A DNA stretch of 64,000 nt, from positions 62,001-126,000 of the forward strand of contig VEQY01000001.1 of NCBI GenBank assembly GCA_018882965.1, read 5' to 3'. Shown piece by piece: positions 19,014-28,546 of this stretch. The notes under the pieces were generated by a model. The model saw only the letters and a list, made by a program, of their open reading frames with translations, was not told the DNA's origin and ran no database searches. A program made the translations under genes and the position numbers. Within the stretch, counting starts at the first letter, position 1, and each line of letters opens with the position of its first letter. This DNA comes from Mycobacterium sp. Lineage in GTDB: Bacteria > Actinomycetota > Actinomycetes > Mycobacteriales > Mycobacteriaceae.

Positions 19014-19682
19014 ATGGACGTCCTGGTCACCGGTGCCGACGGGGAGCTGGGCCGCTCGGTGGCGCAGGGCTTCCGGGCCGCCGGCCATCGTGTCGTGGTC
19101 AGCGGCGCCCGGCGCGCGGAGGTCGAGCTCGTCGCCAAGGAACTCGACGCGGACGCGGTCGTGTGCGATAACGCGGACCCCGCGGACCTCGCGGCTGCCC
19201 GCAACCTGTTCCCCCAGCAGCTCGACGCGGTCGTCATCGTGCCCGGCCCCGATCGGGACGGTTCTCGCGGCCTGGACGGCATCGCAGCCGAGTGGCGCTG
19301 CTGCTTCGACCGCACGGTTCTCGCGGCGGTGCTGACCGTGCACGAGGTCGGAGAGCACCTGCGCTCCGGCGGGTCGATCGTCGCCTGCGACGACAGCACC
19401 GGCGACAGCACCGGCGACCGGGCGCCGCGAGCAGCGGCGAAAGCAGCCCTGGCCGCGTGGGTTTCGTCGCAGGCCGCCCATTTCGGCACGAGGGGCATCA
19501 CCATCAACGCTGTCGCGTGCGGACGTGGCGCCGAGCCCGGCTACCCGGGGTTGACGACGGCACCACTGCCGGCGGCGACCGAGCTGTCCCGGCTGACGGT
19601 GTTCCTGACCACGCCGGCCGCCCGGCGGATCACCGGACAGCTGCTGCACGCGGGCCGGGGCGCGGGCGCCGTCTTCGGCTGA
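19014..19682 (+). CDS. Short-chain dehydrogenase/reductase (Rv1856c-like)
   Basis: 222 residues from ATG 19014, selected because GGGAGGTGG lies four bases upstream; a GTG at 18993 would add seven residues. The Rossmann motif is VTGADGELGRSVAQG (TGxxxxLG form). The classical YxxxK catalytic pair is not seen: the corresponding segment reads RAPRAAAKAALAAWVSSQAA, with Lys but no Tyr. C-terminal ITGQLLHAGRG is typical of SDRs. It may thus be an atypical or inactive SDR. It precedes a luciferase-like oxidoreductase on the same strand. Confidence 0.82.
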   Translation: MDVLVTGADGELGRSVAQGFRAAGHRVVVSGARRAEVELVAKELDADAVVCDNADPADLAAARNLFPQQLDAVVIVPGPDRDGSRGLDGIAAEWRCCFDRTVLAAVLTVHEVGEHLRSGGSIVACDDSTGDSTGDRAPRAAAKAALAAWVSSQAAHFGTRGITINAVACGRGAEPGYPGLTTAPLPAATELSRLTVFLTTPAARRITGQLLHAGRGAGAVFG

Positions 19683-19717
19683 CGCGGCGGCACGGGCGAG
19701 AGTGTCACATCAGGGGT

Positions 19718-19723
19718 TACTGT
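19718..19723 (+). promoter_or_regulatory. -10 box (TACTGT) for leaderless LLM oxidoreductase mRNA
   Basis: TACTGT is followed by six bases and GTG at 19730. This supports that GTG as the start and predicts a leaderless transcript. Confidence 0.5.
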
Positions 19724-19729
19724 CTGCCC

Positions 19730-20647
19730 GTGACGATGCGCCTGTCCCTGCAGATCCCCAACTTCTCCTACGGCACCGCGGTCGCCGATCTGTTTCCGAC
19801 CGTCGTCGCCCAGGCCCGCGAGGCCGAGGCGGCGGGGTTCGACGCCGTCTTCGTGATGGACCACTTCTACCAACTGCCGATGTTGGGAGCACCCGACCAG
19901 CCGATGCTGGAGGCCTACACCGCGCTGGGCGCGCTGGCCCAGGCCACCTCGCGGGTGCTGCTGGGAACGTTGGTGACCGGCAACACCTACCGCAACCCCG
20001 CACTGCTGGCCAAGATCATCACCACCCTGGACGTGATCAGCCAGGGCCGGGCGGTGCTGGGCATCGGCACCGGCTGGTTCGAACTCGAGCACACCGCACT
20101 GGGCTTCGATTTCGGTACCTTCACCGAGCGATTCGACAAGCTCGGCGAAGCTCTGCAGATCATCCTGCCGATGCTGCGGGGCGAGCGGGTGACATTCACC
20201 GGCGCCCACTACCGCTGCGAGGATGCCCTGGCGGTACCGCGCTTCGGCGAGGGGGTCCCGCTGCTGATCGGCGGCAGCGGAGAGCGGAAGACCTTCGGTC
20301 TTGCCGCCAGGTACTTCGATCACCTCAACGTGATCGCATCCTTCGAGGAGTTGCCGGCCAAGATGTCCGCACTGGCGCAGCGCTGCGAGGAAGCCGGGCG
20401 GGACCGTTCGACGCTGGAGACCAGCGTCCTGCTCACGGCGGTGCCCGATCCGGATTTCTCCGAGGACCGGATTCCGCCGGCCATGCGGGGTCGGATGGTG
20501 GTCGGCTCGGCGGATCGCATCGCCGAGGCGGTCAAGTCCCACGTGGTCGACGCCGGTGTCGACGGGGTGGTCGTCAACCTGCCCCGCTACGTGCCGGGTT
20601 CGATCGCCGCGGTCGCCGCAGCATTGCGGCCCGTCGTGGGCCGGTGA
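19730..20647 (+). CDS. Luciferase-like, probably F420-dependent oxidoreductase (Rv1855c-like)
   Basis: 305 residues, TIM-barrel LLM family. It has the N-terminal strand RLSLQIPNFSYG, the region AGFDAVFVMDHFYQLP (the DHF motif near the F420 site of this family), the cofactor-phosphate region GIGTGWFELEHTALGF, and LIGGSGERKT. It corresponds to Rv1855c by position beside ndh and the SDR gene. The likely cofactor is F420H2 (family inference). GTG 19730 is preferred over ATG 19736 because of the leaderless promoter. Confidence 0.88.
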   Translation: MTMRLSLQIPNFSYGTAVADLFPTVVAQAREAEAAGFDAVFVMDHFYQLPMLGAPDQPMLEAYTALGALAQATSRVLLGTLVTGNTYRNPALLAKIITTLDVISQGRAVLGIGTGWFELEHTALGFDFGTFTERFDKLGEALQIILPMLRGERVTFTGAHYRCEDALAVPRFGEGVPLLIGGSGERKTFGLAARYFDHLNVIASFEELPAKMSALAQRCEEAGRDRSTLETSVLLTAVPDPDFSEDRIPPAMRGRMVVGSADRIAEAVKSHVVDAGVDGVVVNLPRYVPGSIAAVAAALRPVVGR

Positions 20648-20715
20648 GCCGCAGGGCGGCTAACGTTATCTCTGGACACGTCACAGCCTGACAGGGCGTC
20701 GTTGGAGGAGCGAGA

Positions 20716-22110
20716 ATGAGCCACCCCGGGGCAACGCCATCGGATCGGCACAGGATCGTCATCATCGGTTCTGGCTTCGGTGGCCTGACCGCCGCCAAGA
20801 AGCTCAAGCGGGCCGATGTCGATATCAAATTGATCGCCAAGACAACCCATCACCTCTTCCAGCCGCTGCTCTACCAGGTGGCCACCGGCATCATCTCGGA
20901 GGGCGAGATCGCGCCCCTGACCCGGGTGATCCTGCGCAAGCAGCGGAATTGTCAGGTTCTGCTCGGCGAGGTCACCAACATCGATCTCGCGACCCGCACG
21001 ATCGAATCCGTCCTTCTGGGCCACACCTACCGGACTCCCTACGACACGCTGATCGTGGCCGCCGGTGCCGGCCAGTCCTACTTCGGTCATGACGAGTTCG
21101 CCGAGTGGGCACCGGGGATGAAGACCATCGACGACGCTCTGGAACTCCGAGGGCGCATCCTGGGCGCCTTCGAGCAGGCCGAGCGGTCCAGCGACCCGGA
21201 ACGCCGGGCGAAGCTGCTGACCTTCGTCGTGGTCGGGGCCGGACCCACCGGAGTGGAGATGGCCGGCCAGATCGCCGAACTGGCCGACCACACGCTGCAC
21301 GGCACATTCCGCCACATCGACTCCACCAAGGCGAGGGTGATCCTGCTCGACGCCGCGGAGTCGGTGCTGCCGACGATGGGCGCGAAACTCGGCGGTAAAG
21401 CCGCGGCCCGGCTGGCGAAGTTGGGTGTCGAGGTCCAACTCGGCGCGATGGTAACTGACGTGGACCGCAACGGGATCACGGTCAAGCGCACCGACGGCAG
21501 CATCGACCGTATCGAATGCGCGACCAAGGTGTGGTCGGCCGGTGTGGCCGCCAGCCCGCTCGGTGCGATCATCGCCGAGCAGTCAGGGGCCGAGGTCGAT
21601 CGGGCCGGCCGGGTGCAGGTGCTGCCCGATCTGTCCGTCCCGGGCCACCCGAATGTGTTCGTCGTCGGTGACATGGCCCACGTGGACGGGGTACCCGGAC
21701 AGGCGCAGGGCGCCATTCAGGGTGCGCGCTACGTCGCGCGGCTGATCAAAGCCGAACTGCGTGGTGCCGACCCCGCCACGCGGCAGCCCTTCGAGTACTT
21801 CGACAAGGGTTCGATGGCGACCATCTCGCGCTACTCCGCGGTCGCCCAGGTCGGCCCGCTGGAGTTCGGCGGCTACTTCGCCTGGCTTGCGTGGCTGTTC
21901 TTGCACCTGATCTACCTCGTGGGCTTCAAGGCGAGGATCACCACGGCGTTCTCGTGGCTGACGACCTTCATCGGCAGTCACCGGGGGCAGCTGACGATCA
22001 CCGAGCAGCAGGCGTATGCGCGCACCCGCATCGAGCAGTTGGAGGAGATCGCCGCGGCGGCCGAGGACACCGGGGTCGAAGAACTCAAGACCGGCGCCAG
22101 GGTTCCCTGA
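20716..22110 (+). CDS. ndh: Type II NADH dehydrogenase (NDH-2)
   Basis: 464 residues. ATG 20716 follows GGAGGAGCGAGA. The FAD-binding Rossmann motif IVIIGSGFGGLTAAKKLKR starts at about residue 13, the NADH-binding one (VVVGAGPTGVEMAGQIAEL) at about 172, and the FAD-contact GDMAH near 325. The C-terminal amphipathic/hydrophobic part (FAWLAWLFLHLIYLVGFKAR) anchors it to the membrane. It oxidises NADH and reduces menaquinone without proton pumping. It corresponds to Rv1854c. The next gene, a histidine kinase, begins 18 bp downstream and is probably co-transcribed. Confidence 0.95.
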   Translation: MSHPGATPSDRHRIVIIGSGFGGLTAAKKLKRADVDIKLIAKTTHHLFQPLLYQVATGIISEGEIAPLTRVILRKQRNCQVLLGEVTNIDLATRTIESVLLGHTYRTPYDTLIVAAGAGQSYFGHDEFAEWAPGMKTIDDALELRGRILGAFEQAERSSDPERRAKLLTFVVVGAGPTGVEMAGQIAELADHTLHGTFRHIDSTKARVILLDAAESVLPTMGAKLGGKAAARLAKLGVEVQLGAMVTDVDRNGITVKRTDGSIDRIECATKVWSAGVAASPLGAIIAEQSGAEVDRAGRVQVLPDLSVPGHPNVFVVGDMAHVDGVPGQAQGAIQGARYVARLIKAELRGADPATRQPFEYFDKGSMATISRYSAVAQVGPLEFGGYFAWLAWLFLHLIYLVGFKARITTAFSWLTTFIGSHRGQLTITEQQAYARTRIEQLEEIAAAAEDTGVEELKTGARVP

Positions 22111-22128
22111 CATGGGACGGCCGCGGCG

Positions 22129-23490
22129 GTGAAGCCCAAGGAGTTGGTCTACCGGCTGCTCCAGCGACTGCCCGTCCGGATGCTCTCGCTGCGCGCGATC
22201 GTGATCCTCGCCGCGCTGTCGGTCGTGGTCCTGGTGCTGACGCTGGGCACCTGGGTGTGGGTGGGTGTCACCAACGACCAGTACAGCCAGTTGGACCGGC
22301 GGTTGGACTCGGTCAGCAGCCTGGGCGACTTCAGCACTCTGCTCTCCAGCCCCCCCGCCCCCGGAACGCCGAGCCCGGACGGCAATCTCGTCCGCACGGT
22401 CCGGGTGGGCGCGGTGGTCATGTCGGTGCCACCGGGGGTTGTTCTGCCGCGGCTGGCTGACGGCTACGCCAACACCACGATCGACGGTGTCGAGTACCGC
22501 GTGCGGACCTTCTCGGTCGGCGCAGCCTCGATCGCGCTCGGTGCGCCGCTGGCCGAGACGCAACGCCGCATTCATGAGCTGCATCTCCGGGTCCTGCTCA
22601 TCTGCGGCGGAGTCATCATCGGCACCGTGCTGATCGGCTGGTTCTTCTCGCTGATCATGATCGACCCCTTCCGATTGCTCGCCCAGCAGGCGCGCGCCAT
22701 CAACGCGCAGTCCAAACCCGATGAGGTGCAGGTGCGCGGCGTGAGCGAGGCGGTGGAGATCGGCGAAGCAGTCGAGGGCATGCTGGCGCGCATCGGCGAC
22801 GAGCAGGCCCGCACCCGGGCGGCTCTGGAAGCGGCGCGGGATTTCGCCGCGGTCGCCTCTCACGAGCTGCGGACGCCGATGACCGCGATGCGCACCAATC
22901 TGGAGGTGCTCTCCACCCTCGACCTCGGGGCGGAACAGCGCAAGGAGGTCATCGGCGACACCATGCGGACGCAGAGCCGCATCGAGGCCACCCTGACCGC
23001 GCTCGAGCGCCTGGCGCAAGGCGAACTGACCACCGCCGACGACTTCGTTCCCTTCGACGTCACCGAACTGCTCGATCGCGCCGCCCACGACGCCGAGCGG
23101 ACCTATCCCAGCCTTGCGGTTTCGCTGGTGCCGTCCCCGGCGGTCCTGATGGTCGGGCTACCGGTAGGTCTGCGCCTGGTCATCGACAACGCCATCGCCA
23201 ACGCGGTCAAGCACGGTGGTGCGACCCAGGTCCGCCTTGCCGCCAACAGCTCCGCGCACGGTGTCGAGGTGACGGTCGAAGATGACGGCAGCGGTGTTCC
23301 CGAGGAGGAGCGCGACCGGGTCTTCGAGAGGTTCTCCCGCGGTTCCACCGCGTCGCGGTCGGGCTCGGGACTGGGGTTGGCCCTGGTCGCCCAGCAGGCC
23401 GAGTTGCACGGCGGAACCGCCTACCTCGGTACCAGTGAGTTGGGCGGCGCGAAGCTCGTCCTCAAGCTCGCGGGCCGGCACGACCTCTAG
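22129..23490 (+). CDS. Orphan PrrB-like sensor histidine kinase
   Basis: 453 residues from GTG 22129. Helix at about 21-47, a short periplasmic sensor, a second helix at about 153-176, HAMP, the dimerisation domain with phospho-acceptor His245 (ASHELRTPMTAMRTNLEVLS), the N box with Asn354 (IDNAIANAVKHG), the G1 box DDGSGVP and GSGLGLALVAQQAELHG. From the HAMP region on it is strikingly like PrrB (Rv0902c), including RFSRGSTAS. No response regulator gene is adjacent, and M. tuberculosis has no kinase here. It sits 18 bp behind ndh, so it may respond to respiratory state (inference). Its end overlaps the convergent thioesterase by four bases. Confidence 0.9.
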   Translation: MKPKELVYRLLQRLPVRMLSLRAIVILAALSVVVLVLTLGTWVWVGVTNDQYSQLDRRLDSVSSLGDFSTLLSSPPAPGTPSPDGNLVRTVRVGAVVMSVPPGVVLPRLADGYANTTIDGVEYRVRTFSVGAASIALGAPLAETQRRIHELHLRVLLICGGVIIGTVLIGWFFSLIMIDPFRLLAQQARAINAQSKPDEVQVRGVSEAVEIGEAVEGMLARIGDEQARTRAALEAARDFAAVASHELRTPMTAMRTNLEVLSTLDLGAEQRKEVIGDTMRTQSRIEATLTALERLAQGELTTADDFVPFDVTELLDRAAHDAERTYPSLAVSLVPSPAVLMVGLPVGLRLVIDNAIANAVKHGGATQVRLAANSSAHGVEVTVEDDGSGVPEEERDRVFERFSRGSTASRSGSGLGLALVAQQAELHGGTAYLGTSELGGAKLVLKLAGRHDL

Positions 23491-23894
23491 CCGGATTCCA
23501 GGTTCTGCAACCGGACCTGTCCGCGCGCGATCAAGCGCTCGTGGTCGTCGCGGATCGTCACCAGCCACAGCTGTTGGCGCCTCCCGCGGTGCACCGGTTC
23601 GGACACCCCGAAGGCGGTGCCCTCGGTCACCGCGCGCAGGAAGTCGGTGTTGTTGTTGACCCCTACGACCTGGCCCCCGGCGTTCGCCGAAAGCCACACG
23701 TACGCGGAGACGCTGGCCAGCGATTCGACCATCGAGCACCAGACCCCGCCGTGCACGATGCCCATCGGTTGGAGCAGCGTGGGTTTGACCGCGAGATGCG
23801 CCTTGACGCCGTCGGGTGAGACCTCGGTGTAGACCAACCCCAGCTCGGCGTCAAACGGCGCGGATAGCTCCGGGTGCCCGGACTGCGGTTGCAC
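23487..23894 (-). CDS. Small hotdog-fold thioesterase (Rv1847-like)
   Basis: 135 residues from GTG 23894 (VQPQSGHPELSAPFD). It is a PaaI/YbgC-like hotdog protein with the HGG motif (IVHGGVWCSMVESLASVSAY) and a near-constant C-terminus in mycobacteria (EPVHRGRRQQLWLVTIRDD, then ARGQVRLQNLE), matching Rv1847. The gene probably encodes an acyl-CoA thioesterase; the substrate is unknown. In M. tuberculosis the urease operon lies between this gene and ndh; it is absent here. The divergent gnd gene is separated by 168 bp containing a 16-bp repeat. Confidence 0.85.
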   Translation of the reverse strand: MQPQSGHPELSAPFDAELGLVYTEVSPDGVKAHLAVKPTLLQPMGIVHGGVWCSMVESLASVSAYVWLSANAGGQVVGVNNNTDFLRAVTEGTAFGVSEPVHRGRRQQLWLVTIRDDHERLIARGQVRLQNLESG

Positions 23895-24000
23895 GCCCTC
23901 GTGTCTACACGCCGGGTATCCCACGCATCCGTCCGGGGGTGCCGGCCTGGCGGCAAAGGCGACGCGCGTACCGCGCCGCGAGTAACCTGCTCTGCGCCCC

Positions 24001-24041
24001 TGTATTCGATACCCCCTGTATTCGATACCCCCTGTATTCGA
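24001..24041. repeat. 16-bp direct repeats upstream of gnd
   Basis: TGTATTCGATACCCCC occurs twice in perfect tandem (24001, 24017), followed by a partial third copy TGTATTCGA (24033). Each full unit contains the small palindrome GTAT-TCG-ATAC. The array ends about 20 bp before the gnd start. It lies in the 168-bp divergent region between gnd and the thioesterase gene and could be an operator or a simple slippage repeat. Confidence 0.8.
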
Positions 24042-24062
24042 GATCTCTCCGGAAGGCGTCAG

Positions 24063-25511
24063 ATGAGCTCGCAGACACCCCTCGCGCAGATCGGCGTCAC
24101 CGGCCTGGCAGTCATGGGTTCCAATATCGCCCGCAATTTCGCCCGCCACGGCTACACCGTCGCACTGCATAACCGCACACTCGCGCGAACGGACGCGTTG
24201 CTGGCCGAGCACGGCGGCGAGGGCAGCTTCGTCCGTTCCGCGACGATCGAAGAGTTTCTTGCGGCGCTGGAGCGACCGAGGCGCGTGCTGATCATGGTCA
24301 AAGCGGGCGAGGCGACAGACGCGGTGATCACCGAACTCGCCGACGCGATGGAACCCGGCGACATCATCATCGACGGCGGCAACGCGCTCTACACCGACAC
24401 CATCCGCCGGGAGCGCGCGATGCGGGAGCGAGGACTGCACTTCGTCGGCGCCGGGATTTCCGGTGGTGAGGAGGGTGCCCTCAACGGACCGTCGATCATG
24501 CCCGGCGGACCGGTCGAGTCCTACCGCTCGCTGGGACCGCTGCTGGAGGAGATCTCCGCCCACGTCGACGGCGTCCCCTGCTGCACTCACATCGGCCCGG
24601 ACGGTGCCGGGCACTTCGTCAAGATGGTGCACAACGGCATCGAATACTCCGATATGCAACTCATCGGCGAGGCCTATCAACTCCTGCGCGACGTGTTGGG
24701 TTTCACGGCGCCGCAGATCGCGGACGTGTTCACCCAGTGGAACGCGGGCGACCTGGACAGTTTCCTGGTCGAGATCACCGCCGAGGTCCTGCGCCAGGTC
24801 GATGCGAAAACCTCGCAGCCACTGGTCGATGTCATCGTCGATGAGGCCGAGCAGAAGGGCACTGGGCGGTGGACGGTGAAGTCCGCCCTTGATCTGGGTG
24901 TCCCGGTGACCGGCATCGCCGAGGCGGTGTTCGCCCGCGCGCTGTCCGGTTCGGTCCCGCAGCGCCGGGCTGCGGTCGGGCTGGCCTCCGGGAAACTCGG
25001 CCAACGCCTCGGTGAGCCGGAGCGATTCACTGAAGACGTCCGGCAGGCGCTCTACGCCTCGAAGATCATCGCCTACGCCCAGGGCTTCAACCAGATCCAG
25101 GCCGGTTCTCTCGAATACGATTGGGGTATCAAACCGGGGGACCTCGCCACGATCTGGCGCGGCGGGTGCATCATCCGTGCGAAATTCCTCAACCGCATCA
25201 AAGATGCCTTCGAGGCCGACCCCGATCTGCCGACGTTGATCGCCGCGCCTTATTTCCGCAGCGCCGTCGAGTCGGCGGTCGACGGCTGGCGCCGGGTGGT
25301 GGTGGCGGCCACCGAGCGCGGCATCCCCGTCCCCGGATTCGCCTCGGCGCTGTCCTACTACGACGCGCTGCGCACCCAGCGGCTGCCCGCGGCGCTGACT
25401 CAGGGGCTGCGCGACTTCTTCGGTGCGCACACCTACGGCCGCACCGACGCCGATCCGGCTGCCCGATTCCACACACTGTGGAGCGGGGATCGCTCCGAGG
25501 TGGAGGTGTAA
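24063..25511 (+). CDS. gnd: 6-phosphogluconate dehydrogenase, decarboxylating
   Basis: 482 residues, the length of the long bacterial form. ATG 24063 follows GGAAGG. NADP-binding IGVTGLAVMGSNIARNFA is at the N-terminus; substrate-binding GISGGEEGALNGPSIMPGG at about 133-151 and the catalytic Lys in KMVHNGIEYSDMQ at about 188-200 are intact. It converts 6-phosphogluconate to ribulose 5-phosphate and CO2 with NADPH formation in the pentose phosphate pathway. It is the Rv1844c (gnd1) counterpart, followed 29 bp later by guaB1 as in M. tuberculosis, linking pentose and purine supply. Confidence 0.95.
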   Translation: MSSQTPLAQIGVTGLAVMGSNIARNFARHGYTVALHNRTLARTDALLAEHGGEGSFVRSATIEEFLAALERPRRVLIMVKAGEATDAVITELADAMEPGDIIIDGGNALYTDTIRRERAMRERGLHFVGAGISGGEEGALNGPSIMPGGPVESYRSLGPLLEEISAHVDGVPCCTHIGPDGAGHFVKMVHNGIEYSDMQLIGEAYQLLRDVLGFTAPQIADVFTQWNAGDLDSFLVEITAEVLRQVDAKTSQPLVDVIVDEAEQKGTGRWTVKSALDLGVPVTGIAEAVFARALSGSVPQRRAAVGLASGKLGQRLGEPERFTEDVRQALYASKIIAYAQGFNQIQAGSLEYDWGIKPGDLATIWRGGCIIRAKFLNRIKDAFEADPDLPTLIAAPYFRSAVESAVDGWRRVVVAATERGIPVPGFASALSYYDALRTQRLPAALTQGLRDFFGAHTYGRTDADPAARFHTLWSGDRSEVEV

Positions 25512-25528
25512 CCGGAGGCAGGCCCCAC

Positions 25529-26977
<1,449 letters not shown>

Positions 26978-27001
26978 ACCCGCCCGGCGCCGCGAACCGG
27001 C

Positions 27002-27007
27002 TAGCAT
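27002..27007 (+). promoter_or_regulatory. Putative -10 box (TAGCAT) before the CNNM operon leader
   Basis: TAGCAT lies in the 195-bp gap between guaB1 and the first CNNM gene. Transcription from about 27014 would give a leader of about 160 nt, beginning just before a GTG at 27018 that opens a 52-codon ORF. Confidence 0.35.
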
Positions 27008-27017
27008 ATGGTCCCTA

Positions 27018-27176
27018 GTGTCCGAACCCGAGCGGAAGGTATCGCCAGTGCCGCAGGTCCCCGAGGAATCCTGCTGCGGGCTCGCGGTCGGTGCGGTGGG
27101 GTCCGAACCGGACGCCGAGCCTCTTTCTAGACAGCCGGGCCCCTGGCCCGGCGATCAGCGGCGGCGGATGCGGTGA
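27018..27176 (+). CDS. Candidate 52-codon upstream ORF overlapping the CNNM gene
   Basis: An open frame from GTG 27018 encodes 52 residues ([20 protein letters not shown]...QRRRMR) and stops at TGA 27176, overlapping the CNNM GTG start by four bases (GTGA). About 80 percent of codons end in G or C, as expected for a translated frame here. It has a Cys-Cys pair in the middle and an Arg-rich end. No homologue is recognised. It could be a leader peptide coupling or attenuating translation of the CNNM gene, or chance. Confidence 0.3.
   Translation: MSEPERKVSPVPQVPEESCCGLAVGAVGSEPDAEPLSRQPGPWPGDQRRRMR
27134..27152 (+). other. GC-rich hairpin in the CNNM leader
   Basis: GCCGGGCC, loop CCT, GGCCCGGC form a perfect 8-bp hairpin ending 20 bases before the CNNM start. 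It could be the guaB1 terminator or part of an attenuator in the leader. No known riboswitch consensus (M-box, yybP) was recognised. Confidence 0.5.
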
Positions 27177-28546
27177 GCATCCTGTCGGTGGCCCTGAGCC
27201 TGGTGGTCTTCGTCCTTCTGACCTTCGGGACGGCGGTGTTCGTCGCGGCCGAGTTCTCCCTGACCGCGCTGGAACGCAGCACCGTCGACGCCAATGCACG
27301 ATCCGGTCACCGGCGCGACCGCGTGGTCCAGCGCGCTCATCGCACACTGTCCTTCCAGCTGTCCGGCGCGCAGCTGGGCATCTCCATCACCACTCTCGCG
27401 ACCGGGTTTCTGGCCGAGCCGGTGCTGTCGCAGTTCCTGGGTCCGCTGCTGCGTTCGGTCCGCACCCCGGAGCGACTGGTGCCGGGGATCACGCTGATCC
27501 TGGCGATCCTGCTGGCCACGTCGCTGTCGATGATCTTCGGTGAGCTGGTGCCCAAGAATCTTGCGGTGGCCCGCCCGGTCCCGACCGCTCGCGCAAGCGC
27601 TCCCCCGCAGGTGTTGTTCTCGGTGCTGTTCACCCCGGTGATCAGGCTGCTGAACGGAACAGCCAACTGGATCCTGCGCAAGATGGGGATCGAGCCTGCC
27701 GAGGAACTTCGCTCGGCACGTTCGCCGCAGGAATTGGGCGCCCTGGTGCGCAGTTCGGCACAGCGCGGCGCGATCGACGAGGCCACCGCCGACCTGGTGG
27801 ACCGTTCGCTGCAGTTCGGGGCTCGCAGCGCTGAGGAGTTCATGACCCCGCGCACCGAGATCGAGGCGCTGCAGACCACCGATAGCGTCGCAGATCTGGT
27901 CGTAGCGGCCGCCCGCACCGGTTTCTCGAGGTTCCCGGTCGTGGAAGGCGATCTTGACGAGGCTGTCGGGATCGTTCACGTCAAACAGGTCTTCGGAGTT
28001 GCTGCCGACGAGCGTCCCCGCACCCGGCTGGCGGGGCTTGCCATCCCGGTGCCCATGGTGCCGTCCACCCTCGATGGTGATGCGTTGATGGAGCAGGTTC
28101 GCGCCAACGGGTTACAGGCCGCCCTGGTGGTCGACGAGTACGGCGGAACGGCCGGCATGGTGACGGTCGAAGACCTCGTCGAGGAGATCGTCGGGGACGT
28201 GCGCGACGAACACGACAACCCCACACCCGACTTCGCCCGCCGTGGTCTGGACTGGGAGGTCGCCGGGCTGCTGCGGATCGACGAGGTCGCGGGCGCAGTC
28301 GGATTCCGCGCCCCGGAGGGCGAGTACGAGACGATCGGCGGTCTGGTGCTCGAAACGCTGGGTCACATCCCCGAGCCGGGCGAGACCGTCGAACTGGTGG
28401 CCTTCAACCCTGAGGGCGCACAGGCCGAACCGGTGCGCTGGCGGGCGACCGTCCTGGCGATGGATGGCCGTCGGATCGATCGGCTGTGTCTGACGAGGCT
28501 GAGTCCCGAGCGTCCCGGGAACGGGGGTCGCCCCGGTGGGCGCTGA
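27173..28546 (+). CDS. CNNM/HlyC-CorC family membrane protein with CBS pair (Rv1842c-like)
   Basis: 457 residues. An N-terminal DUF21 transmembrane domain (helices at about 1-25, 60-85, 100-125, with [19 protein letters not shown]), then two CBS domains ([10 protein letters not shown] to about residue 350, including [24 protein letters not shown]) and a C-terminal CorC_HlyC domain. Proteins of this fold act as Mg2+ exporters or regulators; hemolysin labels are historic. It corresponds to Rv1842c. Its end overlaps the second CNNM gene by 11 bases, so the two are likely partners. The 195-bp upstream gap contains a possible upstream ORF and a hairpin. Confidence 0.9.
   Translation: MSILSVALSLVVFVLLTFGTAVFVAAEFSLTALERSTVDANARSGHRRDRVVQRAHRTLSFQLSGAQLGISITTLATGFLAEPVLSQFLGPLLRSVRTPERLVPGITLILAILLATSLSMIFGELVPKNLAVARPVPTARASAPPQVLFSVLFTPVIRLLNGTANWILRKMGIEPAEELRSARSPQELGALVRSSAQRGAIDEATADLVDRSLQFGARSAEEFMTPRTEIEALQTTDSVADLVVAAARTGFSRFPVVEGDLDEAVGIVHVKQVFGVAADERPRTRLAGLAIPVPMVPSTLDGDALMEQVRANGLQAALVVDEYGGTAGMVTVEDLVEEIVGDVRDEHDNPTPDFARRGLDWEVAGLLRIDEVAGAVGFRAPEGEYETIGGLVLETLGHIPEPGETVELVAFNPEGAQAEPVRWRATVLAMDGRRIDRLCLTRLSPERPGNGGRPGGR

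Noticed and set aside
18907..19507. Upstream part of an 845-residue minus-strand open frame (16970-19507)
   Set aside because: Only its last 377 residues are modC. The earlier part is antisense to the SDR gene and out of frame with modB; it lacks any recognisable domain and exists because high-GC DNA has few stops.
24001..24041. Repeats before gnd as a CRISPR remnant
   Set aside because: Units are 16 bp in direct contact, with no spacers, and no cas genes are near.
27008..27172. M-box or Mn2+ (yybP) riboswitch in front of the CNNM genes
   Set aside because: The conserved core sequences of both classes are not found; only a GC-rich hairpin and an open frame are visible.
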